A stretch of DNA of 64,000 bases from Pseudomonas rhodesiae (GCF_007858255.1 NZ_VFEU01000020.1:1-64000), one strand, 5' to 3'; positions 7,909-16,564 are shown, numbered from the stretch's first letter. The notes: generated by a model from the letters alone, not told the origin. Translations and numbers: made by a program.

Positions 7909-8514
7909 CTATTGATCACTCATACCCAGCAAGCTGCGTGCATACTGCGCCAGAGGGCGGGCAATCAGGTCTTGTGGCTTATTGTCGTGGAATGTCAGTA
8001 AACCGCCACGACTGCGAATACGTGCAGTATCAATCAAATATTGGGTGCTGGTCTCGATCAACATGATCTGGATAACGCCGCTGTCCAGGCCAACGCGGTC
8101 GAGCGCCTCTTGATCGGCCCATTCATCGGCATTACCGATACGGTCGTCGGCCTTGGCGAAGCGGCAGTACAGCAGGTAATGAGCGCCCGCCGCACGGGCT
8201 TCAGCCATGGCTTGCTCAAGGCCTTCAGGTTGCCGGGCGCGACGTACCATGGGGAAATATTCGACGAAACCATTGAAGGCTTCCTCAGCCACCACGTTCG
8301 GACGCGGATAGGCACTGCCCGGCGGCACAAACGCGCCCTGGGCGATAAATATAAAGGAATCCGGCTGCACACGAATCGACGCCGTGCGGCGAGTGTCGCT
8401 GTGATCCAGCAACCCGGCGTCACTCATCTGATAGCGGGTGCCTTCGGCCATATCGCTGACGGTCATGCAACCACTCAGCGTCAACGACGCCAGCAACAAA
8501 ACCAGACTACGCAT
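7909..8514 (-). CDS. DUF4823 lipoprotein
   Basis: A 201-residue lipoprotein. The start at 8514 is chosen because it gives a proper lipoprotein signal (MRSLVLLLASLTLSGC, lipobox LSGC, C16 acylated) and has a strong GGAGG ribosome site 8 bases upstream. The residue after Cys is Met, so sorting to the outer membrane is expected. The body (DUF4823) contains RVQPDSFIFIAQGAFVPPG and LLYCRFAKADDRIGN, which are segments of this family. The function is unknown. The upstream neighbour is moaA, 87 bp away, and the downstream neighbour is DUF1285. Confidence 0.85.
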   Translation of the reverse strand: MRSLVLLLASLTLSGCMTVSDMAEGTRYQMSDAGLLDHSDTRRTASIRVQPDSFIFIAQGAFVPPGSAYPRPNVVAEEAFNGFVEYFPMVRRARQPEGLEQAMAEARAAGAHYLLYCRFAKADDRIGNADEWADQEALDRVGLDSGVIQIMLIETSTQYLIDTARIRSRGGLLTFHDNKPQDLIARPLAQYARSLLGMSDQ

Positions 8515-8601
8515 CCTATTCCTCCAGAAGCCGGTGACGGAAAACCGGCGAATGGGCACGAGATGCAGAATCTGGGCCAGGGCAGCTGCACACATGCGGC
8601 G

Positions 8602-9570
8602 TTAGCCGCCGATGATTTTCATGATGGTTGCGCCGCCGGAGAATGCCACTTCCTGCTTATCACCCAGGGCTTTCATCAACAAACCCTGCAAGGCCGGCAG
8701 CGCCTGATGACGGGGCTTGTCGAGCAAGTCGCCGACATAGTGGCGGTTGCTCGACGATAGACAGCCATGTAACCAACCGGTGGACGACAGCCGCAACCGC
8801 GAGCAAGTACGGCAGAACGGCACGCTTTCGTTGGCGATCACGCCGAAATGGCCTTTGCCCGGCACTTCATAGCGCACCGCCGTGGCGTCCACGGGGGCAT
8901 TGGCCTGCAAGTATTCGTAGCGTTCGCCGATCAGGCTCAACAGTTGTTGCAGGCTGACGAACTGCTGCAGAAAGGCATTGGAATCCTTGGCCAGGTGGCC
9001 CATGCGCATCAACTCGATAAAGCGCAACTCGTAGCCGCGCTCCAGACAGTAATCGAGCAGCGGCATCACCTGATCCAGGTTCTGGCCGCGCAATGGCACC
9101 ATATTGACCTTGATCTTGAGCCCGGCGGCGCGAGCCTGATCCATGCCATCGAGCACGGTGGCCAGGTCGCCGCCACGGGCAATGCTGCGGAACGCGCCGG
9201 CGTCCAGGGTATCGAGGGAGACGTTGATACGCCGGATGCCGGCATCCACCAGCAGCGGCAATTTGCGAGCAAGCAGTTGGCCATTGGTGGTCAGGCTGAT
9301 ATCGCTCAGCCCCAGCTGGCCCACGGCACCGAGGAACACTTCCAGCTTGGGACTGACCAGCGGCTCACCGCCAGTGATGCGTAAACGCTCGATGCCGGCC
9401 GCTTCAATCAGGTACGCCACGCCACGGGCCATGGCCTGGGCCGAGAGTTCGTCCTGGGCAGCCACCAGCCGCTTGCCATCAGGCACGCAGTAGGTACACG
9501 CGTAATTGCAGGCTGAGGTCAGGCTGATCCGCAAATTGCGAAAACGCCTGCCTTGACGATCAACGATCAT
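8602..9570 (-). CDS. moaA: GTP 3',8-cyclase, molybdenum cofactor biosynthesis
   Basis: A radical-SAM enzyme of 322 residues that makes 3',8-cH2GTP, the first step of molybdopterin synthesis. The SAM [4Fe-4S] cluster cysteines C21, C25 and C28 (CNYACTYC) are present, and GGEP is at 67-70. The second cluster is C253-x2-C256-x13-C270, and the C terminus ends in the conserved Gly-Gly. The ATG at 9570 is taken as start because the family begins MIVDRQGRRFRNLRIS; an in-frame ATG at 9603 would add 11 unconserved residues. It stands alone here, without moaBCDE, which suggests a second, dispersed moaA copy as in other pseudomonads. Confidence 0.93.
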   Translation of the reverse strand: MIVDRQGRRFRNLRISLTSACNYACTYCVPDGKRLVAAQDELSAQAMARGVAYLIEAAGIERLRITGGEPLVSPKLEVFLGAVGQLGLSDISLTTNGQLLARKLPLLVDAGIRRINVSLDTLDAGAFRSIARGGDLATVLDGMDQARAAGLKIKVNMVPLRGQNLDQVMPLLDYCLERGYELRFIELMRMGHLAKDSNAFLQQFVSLQQLLSLIGERYEYLQANAPVDATAVRYEVPGKGHFGVIANESVPFCRTCSRLRLSSTGWLHGCLSSSNRHYVGDLLDKPRHQALPALQGLLMKALGDKQEVAFSGGATIMKIIGG

Positions 9571-9602
9571 GGAACACTCCGGCAGAGGATAATTCGGGCG
9601 CA

Positions 9603-9632
9603 CTAAAAGCTGACCTATAAATCAGCTTTTAG
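9603..9632. repeat. 11-bp perfect inverted repeat upstream of moaA
   Basis: CTAAAAGCTGA-N8-TCAGCTTTTAG, perfectly symmetric in both arms with spacer CCTATAAA. It lies 33 bp before the moaA start and 45 bp after the TetR gene stop. It can serve as a rather T-poor terminator of the TetR gene or as an operator over the moaA promoter. Confidence 0.55.
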
Positions 9633-9677
9633 CAAGATCCTTGCCTGAGTATATTCCTGGGTTACTGCGCCTGGCAG

Positions 9678-10376
9678 CTAATCTTGAGTGGCGGGCGTGG
9701 CTTCAAGCGCCGGTTCGGCACTGTGCTTGCGCTTGTTGCCCATACGCACACCGATATCCATCAGGAACTGGAAGAACCCTTCCTGATCTTCCAGCACATT
9801 GCTCCAGAACGGCGAGTGATACAGCGCCACGGCGCCGTGCACCAACGCCCAGGCGGCGCAATAGTGGAAATACGGCGGTACATCCTCCAGCTTGCCTTCG
9901 CTGATACGGCCTTTGATCAGCAGGGTCAGGCGTTCGAAGTTCGAGGCGCGGATCTTATGCAGCTCCTCGACCATTTCCGGGACTTGATGGCCTTTGACCA
10001 CCTTCTCTTCCAGTCGGTCGAACAGGCGGTAGCGCTGGGGGTCACGCATACGGAATTCGAAGTAGGCGCGGGACAGGGCTTCCTTGTCCTTGTCCACGTC
10101 GGCCGAATGCAGCAACTCGTTCAAATCGCGCTCGTAGTCGAGCATCAGGCGCAGGTAGATCTCGGCCTTGGATTTGAAATGTTTGTAGATGGTGCCTTTG
10201 CCGATACCCACGGCATCCGCAATCATCTCGACGGTGACGCTGTCTTCACCTTGTTCGAGGAACAACTTGAGCGCGGTGTCGAGAATTTCCTGCTCTCGGC
10301 GGCGAAACTCACGGACCTTACGGGGTTCTTTGTGCATGAGGAAGAGATCTGCAGAGGTCGGTAGAGGGAGGGCCAT
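9678..10376 (-). CDS. TetR/AcrR-family transcriptional regulator
   Basis: A 232-residue regulator. The N-terminal helix-turn-helix is FLEQGEDSVTVEMIADAVGIGKGTIYKHFKSKAEIYLRL, about residues 38-77. The C-terminal ligand domain contains RYRLFDRLEEKVVKGHQVPEMVEELHKIRASNF. It corresponds by sequence and by neighbours (RgsA sRNA, tatD, holB) to the TetR gene at the PA2957 position of P. aeruginosa. The first ATG is at 10376; a second at 10334 (MHKEPRK) is possible and neither has a clear ribosome site. The ligand and targets are unknown from this sequence. Confidence 0.85.
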   Translation of the reverse strand: MALPLPTSADLFLMHKEPRKVREFRRREQEILDTALKLFLEQGEDSVTVEMIADAVGIGKGTIYKHFKSKAEIYLRLMLDYERDLNELLHSADVDKDKEALSRAYFEFRMRDPQRYRLFDRLEEKVVKGHQVPEMVEELHKIRASNFERLTLLIKGRISEGKLEDVPPYFHYCAAWALVHGAVALYHSPFWSNVLEDQEGFFQFLMDIGVRMGNKRKHSAEPALEATPATQD

Positions 10377-10633
10377 GCAAGGCCACGGATACGTGGCGAT
10401 ACGATTTACCCGATGCGAGGGATTATCCCGACTGAACGGTCGTTGGGCAACGCCTATGTGAACCCACCCTGCACTTTAATGACAACATGCCAACGAATCA
10501 GCGGTTATCAGTCAGAAATAATACGCAACATCCACCCATGCCCATGGCGTCGATGAGAACTCAACTGAAGCGCACGTATTCCAAATCTGTTTAAAAAACG
10601 ATCAGGGGCGACTGGACTGAATCGGATACTGAT

Positions 10634-10640
10634 CAATACT
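10634..10640 (+). promoter_or_regulatory. Candidate -10 element (sigma-S like) of the sRNA
   Basis: CAATACT followed by T resembles the extended sigma-S -10 (CTATACT). It would start transcription near 10647, which gives an RNA of about 117 nt up to the terminator. RgsA is known to be RpoS- and GacA-dependent in Pseudomonas. Confidence 0.45.
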
Positions 10641-10646
10641 TCAACT

Positions 10647-10763
10647 GTCGGCGTGACATCTCCCCCAAGTGAAACGCCGATCTGGGTACCGACGGACTGC
10701 GTACCCTTGTTTACTCCTAATGGTCTTAGCCCGGATTCACCCCCCAGAACCCGGGTTTTTTTT
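10647..10763 (+). ncRNA. rgsA: Probable RgsA (P16) small RNA
   Basis: The 404-bp space between the TetR gene and tatD has no protein gene. It ends in a plus-strand Rho-independent terminator (CCCGG...CCGGG then eight T, 10731-10763) that serves neither flanking gene, because both run on the minus strand. In P. aeruginosa the sRNA RgsA lies between exactly these two genes (PA2957/PA2958 and tatD PA2959) and is about 120 nt. Position, strand independence, length and the sigma-S-like -10 all fit. The identity rests on synteny; I did not align it. The remaining 10377-10630 holds the TetR promoter, and I see nothing else in it. Confidence 0.6.
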
Positions 10764-10780
10764 GCCTGGGATTTGGTCCC

Positions 10781-11566
10781 TCAAGCGGCGACATGAGCCA
10801 ACGGGAACAGGCGTTTGAAGTTCTCGGTGGTCTGCTCGGCGAACCGCTCGTAGGGCACGCCGCGCAGCATTGCCAGGTAATCCGCCACATCGCGTACGTA
10901 CTCCGGCAGGTTCGGCTTGCCGCGATGGGGGATAGGGGCCAGATATGGCGAGTCGGTTTCCACCAGCAGACGGTCGGCCGGTACTTGTCGCGCCACGTCG
11001 CGCAGGGCATCGGCATTGCGGAACGTGACAATCCCCGACAAGGAGATATAGAAACCCAGGTCCAGGGCGGCCTTGGCCATGTCCCAGTCCTCTGTGAAGC
11101 AATGCAACACACCGGCCTGGGGCAAGGCGGCTTCGCGCAGCAGCGTCAATGTGTCGGCACGGGCGCCACGGGTATGGACGATCACCGGTTTACCGGTCTG
11201 CTGGGCGGCTTGCAGGTGCAAACGGAAGGACGCCTGCTGCAACTCGGCGGCTTCGGGCTCGTAGTGGTAATCCAGGCCGGTCTCGCCAATGGCCACCACG
11301 CGTGGGTGATTGAGCTCAGCCAGCAGCCAATCGAGCGCTGGCGCTTCACCAGGCTTGAGGTCCAGCGGGTGGATACCCACCGAACAATCCACATCGGCGT
11401 AGCGCTCGGCGAGGGCTTTGACATCAGCGGCGTTTTCGGCGCTGACGCCGATGCACAGGAAATGCCCTACCCCGCGCTGGCGCGCCGCTTCAAGCGCAGC
11501 GTCAAGGGACCCGGCGTGCTGGGCGAGATCAAGGCGGTCAAGGTGGCAATGGGAATCTACGAGCAT
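10781..11566 (-). CDS. tatD: TatD-family metal-dependent deoxyribonuclease
   Basis: A 261-residue TIM-barrel hydrolase. The metal ligands are the N-terminal SHCHLD (H6, H8), the glutamate in GETGLDYH, the histidine in VIVHTRG, the histidine in VLHCFTE, and the aspartate in LLVETDSPY. TatD enzymes are Mg-dependent 3'-5' exonucleases involved in DNA repair and quality control. It is the last gene of the tmk-holB operon. In P. aeruginosa pilZ separates holB from tatD; here only 65 bp do. Confidence 0.92.
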   Translation of the reverse strand: MLVDSHCHLDRLDLAQHAGSLDAALEAARQRGVGHFLCIGVSAENAADVKALAERYADVDCSVGIHPLDLKPGEAPALDWLLAELNHPRVVAIGETGLDYHYEPEAAELQQASFRLHLQAAQQTGKPVIVHTRGARADTLTLLREAALPQAGVLHCFTEDWDMAKAALDLGFYISLSGIVTFRNADALRDVARQVPADRLLVETDSPYLAPIPHRGKPNLPEYVRDVADYLAMLRGVPYERFAEQTTENFKRLFPLAHVAA

Positions 11567-11631
11567 AAGAAGGTACGACTTAAGTCACGGTAAATGTCTG
11601 ACCAACGATACACTCGTCGGCCATCGAAGGA
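11567..11631 (-). other. Short gap where pilZ is expected; possible pilZ remnant
   Basis: In P. aeruginosa holB-pilZ-tatD are consecutive. Here 65 bp remain between the holB stop and the tatD start. The gap holds a 14-codon frame at 11624..11580 (MADECIVGQTFTVT, then TAA) that starts where pilZ would start. This frame could be what an internal deletion left behind. The link to pilZ is inference from position alone. Confidence 0.4.
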
Positions 11632-12621
11632 TCAACGGCGCCCGAGCAGGCCAACCCATTGCACCAGCAGCGCTTCAAGCAGCAGCACACGGTTGAGGTT
11701 GGCTTTGCCGAGGACTTTCTGGCGCTGGGCAAGGATCCAGTCTTGGATAGTCAGCACCTTGGCCTGGGGGCTTTTCTGCGCGAGGTACTGCACCACTTTG
11801 CGCATATCCGGCAGACCCAGACCGGCTTCGTCCTGGGTCAATTGGTAGCGCAGGATCAGGCTGGACCAGTCGCAGAACCAGTCGAACAACAGCAGCAGAG
11901 GGATATCCTTCCAGGCCGTCTCGGCCAACTGAGTGGCGGACAGCTCCTGCTTGAGCAGTTTCTTCACTCCATCGACCACCAGGGCCCGCTGCTCACGCAC
12001 GCCTTGGGCCTGCAGCTTGACGGCCGCCAGTGGCGAGCCGGCCGCCAGGGTCAGCAACTCCACGCGCTCCTCAGCGGAGCAATCCGGCAGGGCCTGCGCC
12101 AGCCATTGCACACTCATCGCCTCGCTTGGCAGAGGGCAAGCCTGCTGCACGCAGCGGCTGCGAATGGTGGGCAACAAGCGGCTGGACTGGTGACTCACCA
12201 ACAACAGAACAGTGTCGCCGGAAGGCTCTTCGAGGCTTTTGAGCAGGGCGTTGGCGGCATTGATGTTCATCGCCTCCACCGGCTCGATCAGCACCACTTT
12301 GCGCCCGCCCATCTGCGCGGTCTGCACCACGAAGCTGACCAGATCGCGCACCTGGTCGACCTTGATCGCCTTGTCGGCCTCTTCCGGTTCGAGCAGGTAG
12401 TTATCCGGATGGCTGCCCGCCTTGAGCAACAAGCAGGATTTGCACTCGCCGCAAGCCTCCAGGTTGACCGGCCGTTGGCACAACAGACTGGCCATCAAGC
12501 GCTCGGCCAGATGGCGCTTACCGATGCCTGCCGGCCCATGCAGCAAATAGGCATGGGCATGCTGGGCACGTCCGGCCAACTGCTGCCAAAGGCTGTCCTG
12601 CCAGGGGTAGGCTTCAGCCAC
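11632..12621 (-). CDS. holB: DNA polymerase III delta' subunit (clamp loader)
   Basis: A 329-residue clamp-loader subunit. The ATPase-like P-loop is GPAGIGKR (29-36) and the zinc-binding cysteines are C48, C57, C60 and C63 (CGECKSC). SRLLPTIRSRC carries the SRC motif. The start is a GTG at 12621 that overlaps the tmk stop by 8 bases (GTGGCTGA), giving MAEAYPWQ; the longer upstream frame lies inside tmk. Delta' works with HolA and DnaX to load the beta clamp. It is encoded between tmk and tatD. Confidence 0.93.
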   Translation of the reverse strand: MAEAYPWQDSLWQQLAGRAQHAHAYLLHGPAGIGKRHLAERLMASLLCQRPVNLEACGECKSCLLLKAGSHPDNYLLEPEEADKAIKVDQVRDLVSFVVQTAQMGGRKVVLIEPVEAMNINAANALLKSLEEPSGDTVLLLVSHQSSRLLPTIRSRCVQQACPLPSEAMSVQWLAQALPDCSAEERVELLTLAAGSPLAAVKLQAQGVREQRALVVDGVKKLLKQELSATQLAETAWKDIPLLLLFDWFCDWSSLILRYQLTQDEAGLGLPDMRKVVQYLAQKSPQAKVLTIQDWILAQRQKVLGKANLNRVLLLEALLVQWVGLLGRR

Positions 12622-13246
12622 GGGCGCGCTCCAGTAGCGCGGGCAACAGCGCATCGATGGCATGTTGCACATTGGCCAACGGTTGCGCCGCATCCAGCAG
12701 GTGATAGCGCGCAGGTTCAGCCTTGGCGCGCGCGAGGAAAGCGCGACGCACCGCGTCGAAGAACACCTGGCCTTCCAGCTCGAAACGGTCCAGACGGCCA
12801 CGGGCGCTGGCGCGCGCCATGCCCACTTCCACCGGCAGATCGAACAACAGGGTCAGGTCCGGGCGCAGGCTGCCCTGTACAAAGGTTTCCAGCGTGGCAA
12901 TGCGCTCCAGGGGTAAGCCGCGACCACCGCCCTGGTAGGCGTAGGTCGAATCGGTGAAACGATCGCAGATCACCACGGCGCCGCGGGCCAGGGCCGGACG
13001 GATCACTTCGGCAAGGTGCTGGGCGCGGGCGGCGAACACCAGCAGCAGCTCGGTGTCCGGATTCATCTGTTCTTCGCCCGGGGCCAACAGCACTTCACGG
13101 ATGCGTTCGGCCAGAGGCGTACCGCCAGGCTCACGGGTCAACACCACCTCGATGCCTTCGGCGCGCAAGCGCTCGGCCAAGTAGTCGCGGTTGGTGCTTT
13201 TGCCGGCGCCTTCCGGGCCTTCCAGGGTAATAAACAAGCCAGTCAC
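12614..13246 (-). CDS. tmk: Thymidylate kinase
   Basis: A 210-residue dTMP kinase that makes dTDP for DNA synthesis. The P-loop is LEGPEGAGKST (8-18). The DR(Y/F)-type motif VICDRFTDSTYAYQGGGRG and the lid region ASARGRLDRFE are also present. It lies 19 bp downstream of mltG and overlaps holB. The order pabC-mltG-tmk-holB is conserved in gammaproteobacteria. Confidence 0.95.
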   Translation of the reverse strand: MTGLFITLEGPEGAGKSTNRDYLAERLRAEGIEVVLTREPGGTPLAERIREVLLAPGEEQMNPDTELLLVFAARAQHLAEVIRPALARGAVVICDRFTDSTYAYQGGGRGLPLERIATLETFVQGSLRPDLTLLFDLPVEVGMARASARGRLDRFELEGQVFFDAVRRAFLARAKAEPARYHLLDAAQPLANVQHAIDALLPALLERARG

Positions 13247-13265
13247 AGGCGGTCCTTAGTCAGAG

Positions 13266-14375
13266 TCATTGCGGGCTTTGCGGCGCGGCGGTGTCCGGCA
13301 CCGCCTCGGCCGGAGGTGCCGCCTCTTCCGGCGGCTTCACCACCGGTGCCGGACTGGAGCGGTAATCGGCCCGACGCTTGAGTTGAAACTCGCGCACGGC
13401 TGCATTATGCGCATCCAGATCATCCGAGAAAATATGGCTGCCATCGCCACGCGCGACAAAATACAGGCTGCTGCCCGGTGCGGGGTTCAACGCCGCATGG
13501 ATCGCCTCACGGCCGACCATGGCGATCGGTGTCGGCGGCAACCCGGCCACCATGTAAGTGTTGTACGGGTTGGCTTCCTTGAGATGGGCGCGGGTCAATT
13601 TGCCGTTGTAGCGCTCGCCCAGGCCGTAGATCACCGTGGGATCGGTCTGCAGCAACATGCCGATCTTCAAGCGACGCACAAACACACCGGCAATCTGACC
13701 GCGCTCTTCCGGTATGCCGGTTTCCTTCTCCACCAAAGACGCCATGATCAGCGCCTGATAAGGATCGGTGTATGGCGCATCGGCGGCGCGCTTGCTCCAC
13801 TCCTGAGCCAGGACATCGTCCAAGCGGTTATAGGCTTTTTTCAGGAATTCGACGTCAGTCATGCCCCGCACAAAGCGGTAGGTATCGGGAAAGAATCGCC
13901 CTTCGGGGAACACACCAGGATGACCGAGCTTATCCATGACATCGCTGTCAGGCAGGCCCGCCAAGGTCTGCACGATTTTTTCGTGCTTGGCCAACGCCGC
14001 CCGCACCTGGCGAAAGTTCCAGCCTTCCACCAACGTGAGGCTGTATTGCACCACTTCGCCACGCTGCCACAAACCGATCAGCCCCTGGGCAGTCATGCCG
14101 GGGGTCATGCGATATTCACCGCTGTGCAGCGGTTGGCCATCCAAGTTCAAGCGCCAGTACAGGCGCAACCAGAAGGCGTCGTCGAGCACGCCGTCGGCTT
14201 CGAGGCGATTGAAGGTACCGGTGGGGGTTGCCCCGGCCGGTACATCAAGCAATTGCTCCTGGGTCAGCTTCAAGGGCTGCTTGAGGGCAGAGTCGAGTTT
14301 CCAGGCAGAAAAGCCCAACAGCAAACCGGCGGAAAACAGACCGATCAGCAGCAGTACAACCAGTTTTCGTATCAA
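13266..14375 (-). CDS. mltG: Endolytic murein transglycosylase
   Basis: A membrane-anchored lytic transglycosylase of about 369 residues that cuts nascent glycan strands to end their growth. The N terminus is a single transmembrane anchor (KLVVLLLIGLFSAGLLLGFSAW). The YceG catalytic region includes ALIMASLVEKETGIPEERGQIAGVFVRRL with the catalytic Glu of EKE, and LPPTPIAMVGREAIHAALNP. I place the start at the TTG at 14375, one base after the pabC stop, because it puts IRK directly before the anchor. The only ATG upstream (14432) lies inside pabC. The C terminus has a Pro/Ala/Glu-rich tail. Confidence 0.88.
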   Translation of the reverse strand: MIRKLVVLLLIGLFSAGLLLGFSAWKLDSALKQPLKLTQEQLLDVPAGATPTGTFNRLEADGVLDDAFWLRLYWRLNLDGQPLHSGEYRMTPGMTAQGLIGLWQRGEVVQYSLTLVEGWNFRQVRAALAKHEKIVQTLAGLPDSDVMDKLGHPGVFPEGRFFPDTYRFVRGMTDVEFLKKAYNRLDDVLAQEWSKRAADAPYTDPYQALIMASLVEKETGIPEERGQIAGVFVRRLKIGMLLQTDPTVIYGLGERYNGKLTRAHLKEANPYNTYMVAGLPPTPIAMVGREAIHAALNPAPGSSLYFVARGDGSHIFSDDLDAHNAAVREFQLKRRADYRSSPAPVVKPPEEAAPPAEAVPDTAAPQSPQ

Positions 14376-14376
14376 C

Positions 14377-15192
14377 TCAAATATCCAATAAGGCGCGAAC
14401 AATGCCCTGCAGTTTACGGGTGAGCGGGCCAACCGACCAGCTCATCGCCGCGCACTCACGCACCGGCCAAATGCCATAAACGCTGTTGCAGACAAAGACT
14501 TCGTCCGCCTGCCGTAACTGCTCGACATTGATGTCGGCCACGGCCACCGGGACGCCCAGCGCTTCGGCCTGAGCCAGAATCTCGGCACGCATGACGCCAG
14601 CAACCCCGCAACGCTTCAGATCGGCGGTTAGTAACAAACCGTTGCTTACGATAAATAAATTACTGAACACGCCTTCGATGACACGTTCGGACATATCCAG
14701 CATCAAGCCTTCGGCATGCTCGACGTCCTGCCACTCGGCACGGGCAATCACCTGTTCCAGCCGATTGAGGTGTTTGAGCCCGGCCAACAGCGGTTGCTCG
14801 GCCAGACGGGTGGCACACGGAAACAGACGAATGCCGTCAATTCCGTGGGCCAGGGGATAGGAGGCGGGCGGGCTGCCCTGCACAATGCGACGCACCGCTG
14901 CGTCGGGGTTCATGCCGTAACCGCGCAGGCTGTCGCCACGGGTGAGAATCAACTTGAGAACGCCTTCGCCGAGGCCGGCGGCGTAGGCCAGCACTTCATT
15001 GCGCACAAGGCTGTGGTCGACCTTTAAAGCGAGGCGCCGGCAACCCTCTTCCAGGCGCTGCAGATGTCGGTCGAGCAGCACGGGCCGCCCGGCCTTGACG
15101 GCAATGGTCTCGAATAGACCATCGCCGTATGCCAGGCCCCGGTCTTTCAGGGGCACGGTGTCCGCTGGCTGACCGTCGACCCAGCAGTGCAT
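14377..15192 (-). CDS. pabC: Aminodeoxychorismate lyase (folate/p-aminobenzoate synthesis)
   Basis: A 271-residue PLP enzyme of fold type IV that turns 4-amino-4-deoxychorismate into p-aminobenzoate and pyruvate. It contains DRGLAYGDGLFETI near the N terminus, LKHLNRLEQVIAR with the PLP lysine, and EGVFSNLFIV. The ATG at 15192 shares its A with the fabF stop (TGATG); a GTG just before it (15195) is an alternative start. It sits between fabF and mltG, as in E. coli. Confidence 0.93.
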   Translation of the reverse strand: MHCWVDGQPADTVPLKDRGLAYGDGLFETIAVKAGRPVLLDRHLQRLEEGCRRLALKVDHSLVRNEVLAYAAGLGEGVLKLILTRGDSLRGYGMNPDAAVRRIVQGSPPASYPLAHGIDGIRLFPCATRLAEQPLLAGLKHLNRLEQVIARAEWQDVEHAEGLMLDMSERVIEGVFSNLFIVSNGLLLTADLKRCGVAGVMRAEILAQAEALGVPVAVADINVEQLRQADEVFVCNSVYGIWPVRECAAMSWSVGPLTRKLQGIVRALLDI

Positions 15193-16436
15193 CACTCGGC
15201 GAACCGGCGGAACACCAGGGAGCCGTTGGTGCCACCAAAGCCAAACGAGTTGGAGATGGCCACATCGATCGGCATCGGCTGGGCTTCGTGAGGCACGAAG
15301 TTCAGGTCGCAGCCTTCGTCCGGCTCATCCAGGTTGATGGTCGGCGGTGCGACCTGATCCTTGATGGCCATCACGCTGAAGATCGCCTCAACCGCGCCCG
15401 CCGCACCCAAGAGGTGACCGGTCATGGACTTGGTGGAGCTGACCGCCAGCTTATAGGCGTGCTCGCCGAACACCGACTTGATGGCCTCGGCTTCCGCCAG
15501 ATCGCCGGTCGGGGTCGAGGTACCATGAGCGTTGATGTACTGCACCTGGTCGGCATTGACCTTTGCATCACGCAACGCATTGGTGATGCAGCGCGCGGCG
15601 CCAGCACCATCGGACGGTGGCGAAGTCATGTGGTAGGCGTCGCCACTCATGCCAAAGCCAATCAATTCGGCATAGATGGTGGCACCACGCGCCTTGGCGT
15701 GTTCCAACTCTTCCAATACCAAGGCACCGGCACCGTCGGACAGCACGAAGCCATCACGGCCCTTGTCCCAGGGACGGCTGGCGCGGGTCGGCTCGTCGTT
15801 GCGGGTCGACAGCGCACGAGAGGCACCGAAGCCACCCATGCCAAGGCCGCAGGCTGCCATTTCGGCGCCGCCGGCAATCATCACGTCCGCCTCGTCATAG
15901 GCAATGTTGCGCGCCGCCATGCCGATGCAGTGGGTGCCCGTGGTGCAGGCCGTGGCAATTGCGTAGTTGGGTCCCTGTGCGCCCAGGTGGATGGACAGGA
16001 AGCCGGAAATCATATTGATGATCGAGCCTGGCACGAAGAACGGCGAAATCCGACGTGGGCCCGTCTCATGCAGCGTGCGGCTGGTCTCTTCGATATTGGT
16101 CAAACCGCCAATGCCCGAACCCATGGCTACGCCGATACGCTCACGGTTGGCGTCAGTGACTTCCAAGCCAGCATTACGCACTGCCTGAAAACCAGCAGCC
16201 AAACCGTATTGAATGAACAGGTCGAGTTTGCGGGACTCTTTGATCGAGAGATATTCCTCGACATTGAACCCCTTTACCGAGCCGCCAAAACGGGTGGAAT
16301 AGGCAGAAAGGTCTGTGTGTTCGATCAGACCAATACCACTGCGGCCAGCCAGAATGCCCTGCCAACTGCTCGGCACATCTGTACCCAGTGGCGACAACAT
16401 ACCCATACCGGTGACTACGACGCGTCTACGCGACAC
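15192..16436 (-). CDS. fabF: 3-oxoacyl-[ACP] synthase II
   Basis: A 414-residue condensing enzyme that elongates acyl-ACP with malonyl-ACP, including the palmitoleate step. The catalytic set is C164 (TACTTGTH), H304 (NAHGTSTPTGD) and H341 (STKSMTGHLLGAAG), with K336 nearby. Length and motifs are standard. It is separated from acpP by 128 bp holding a terminator-like hairpin, which may set the lower expression of fabF relative to acpP. It is translationally coupled to pabC. Confidence 0.96.
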   Translation of the reverse strand: MSRRRVVVTGMGMLSPLGTDVPSSWQGILAGRSGIGLIEHTDLSAYSTRFGGSVKGFNVEEYLSIKESRKLDLFIQYGLAAGFQAVRNAGLEVTDANRERIGVAMGSGIGGLTNIEETSRTLHETGPRRISPFFVPGSIINMISGFLSIHLGAQGPNYAIATACTTGTHCIGMAARNIAYDEADVMIAGGAEMAACGLGMGGFGASRALSTRNDEPTRASRPWDKGRDGFVLSDGAGALVLEELEHAKARGATIYAELIGFGMSGDAYHMTSPPSDGAGAARCITNALRDAKVNADQVQYINAHGTSTPTGDLAEAEAIKSVFGEHAYKLAVSSTKSMTGHLLGAAGAVEAIFSVMAIKDQVAPPTINLDEPDEGCDLNFVPHEAQPMPIDVAISNSFGFGGTNGSLVFRRFAE

Positions 16437-16500
16437 AGCACTCTCCTTTTTCTTGATGACGACACTTTGCTTCAGCGCTCACTTTTCATTGGAGCTAAAG

Positions 16501-16535
16501 AAAAAACCGCACGCCGTTACAGCAGTGCGGTTTTT
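16501..16535. terminator. Bidirectional hairpin between acpP and fabF
   Basis: AAAAAACCGCAC...GTGCGGTTTTT: a 7-bp GC stem flanked by A-run and T-run on both sides, so it works on either strand. Inside the fab operon it should act as a partial terminator after the highly expressed acpP. Confidence 0.75.
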
Positions 16536-16564
16536 CCCTGACAGCAAGCGACGACTACAAACTA

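Noticed and set aside
14376..14432. mltG start at the ATG at 14432
   Set aside because: It would place 19 unconserved residues, including an Arg/Pro/Trp run, inside pabC before the membrane anchor; the TTG after the pabC stop fits better.
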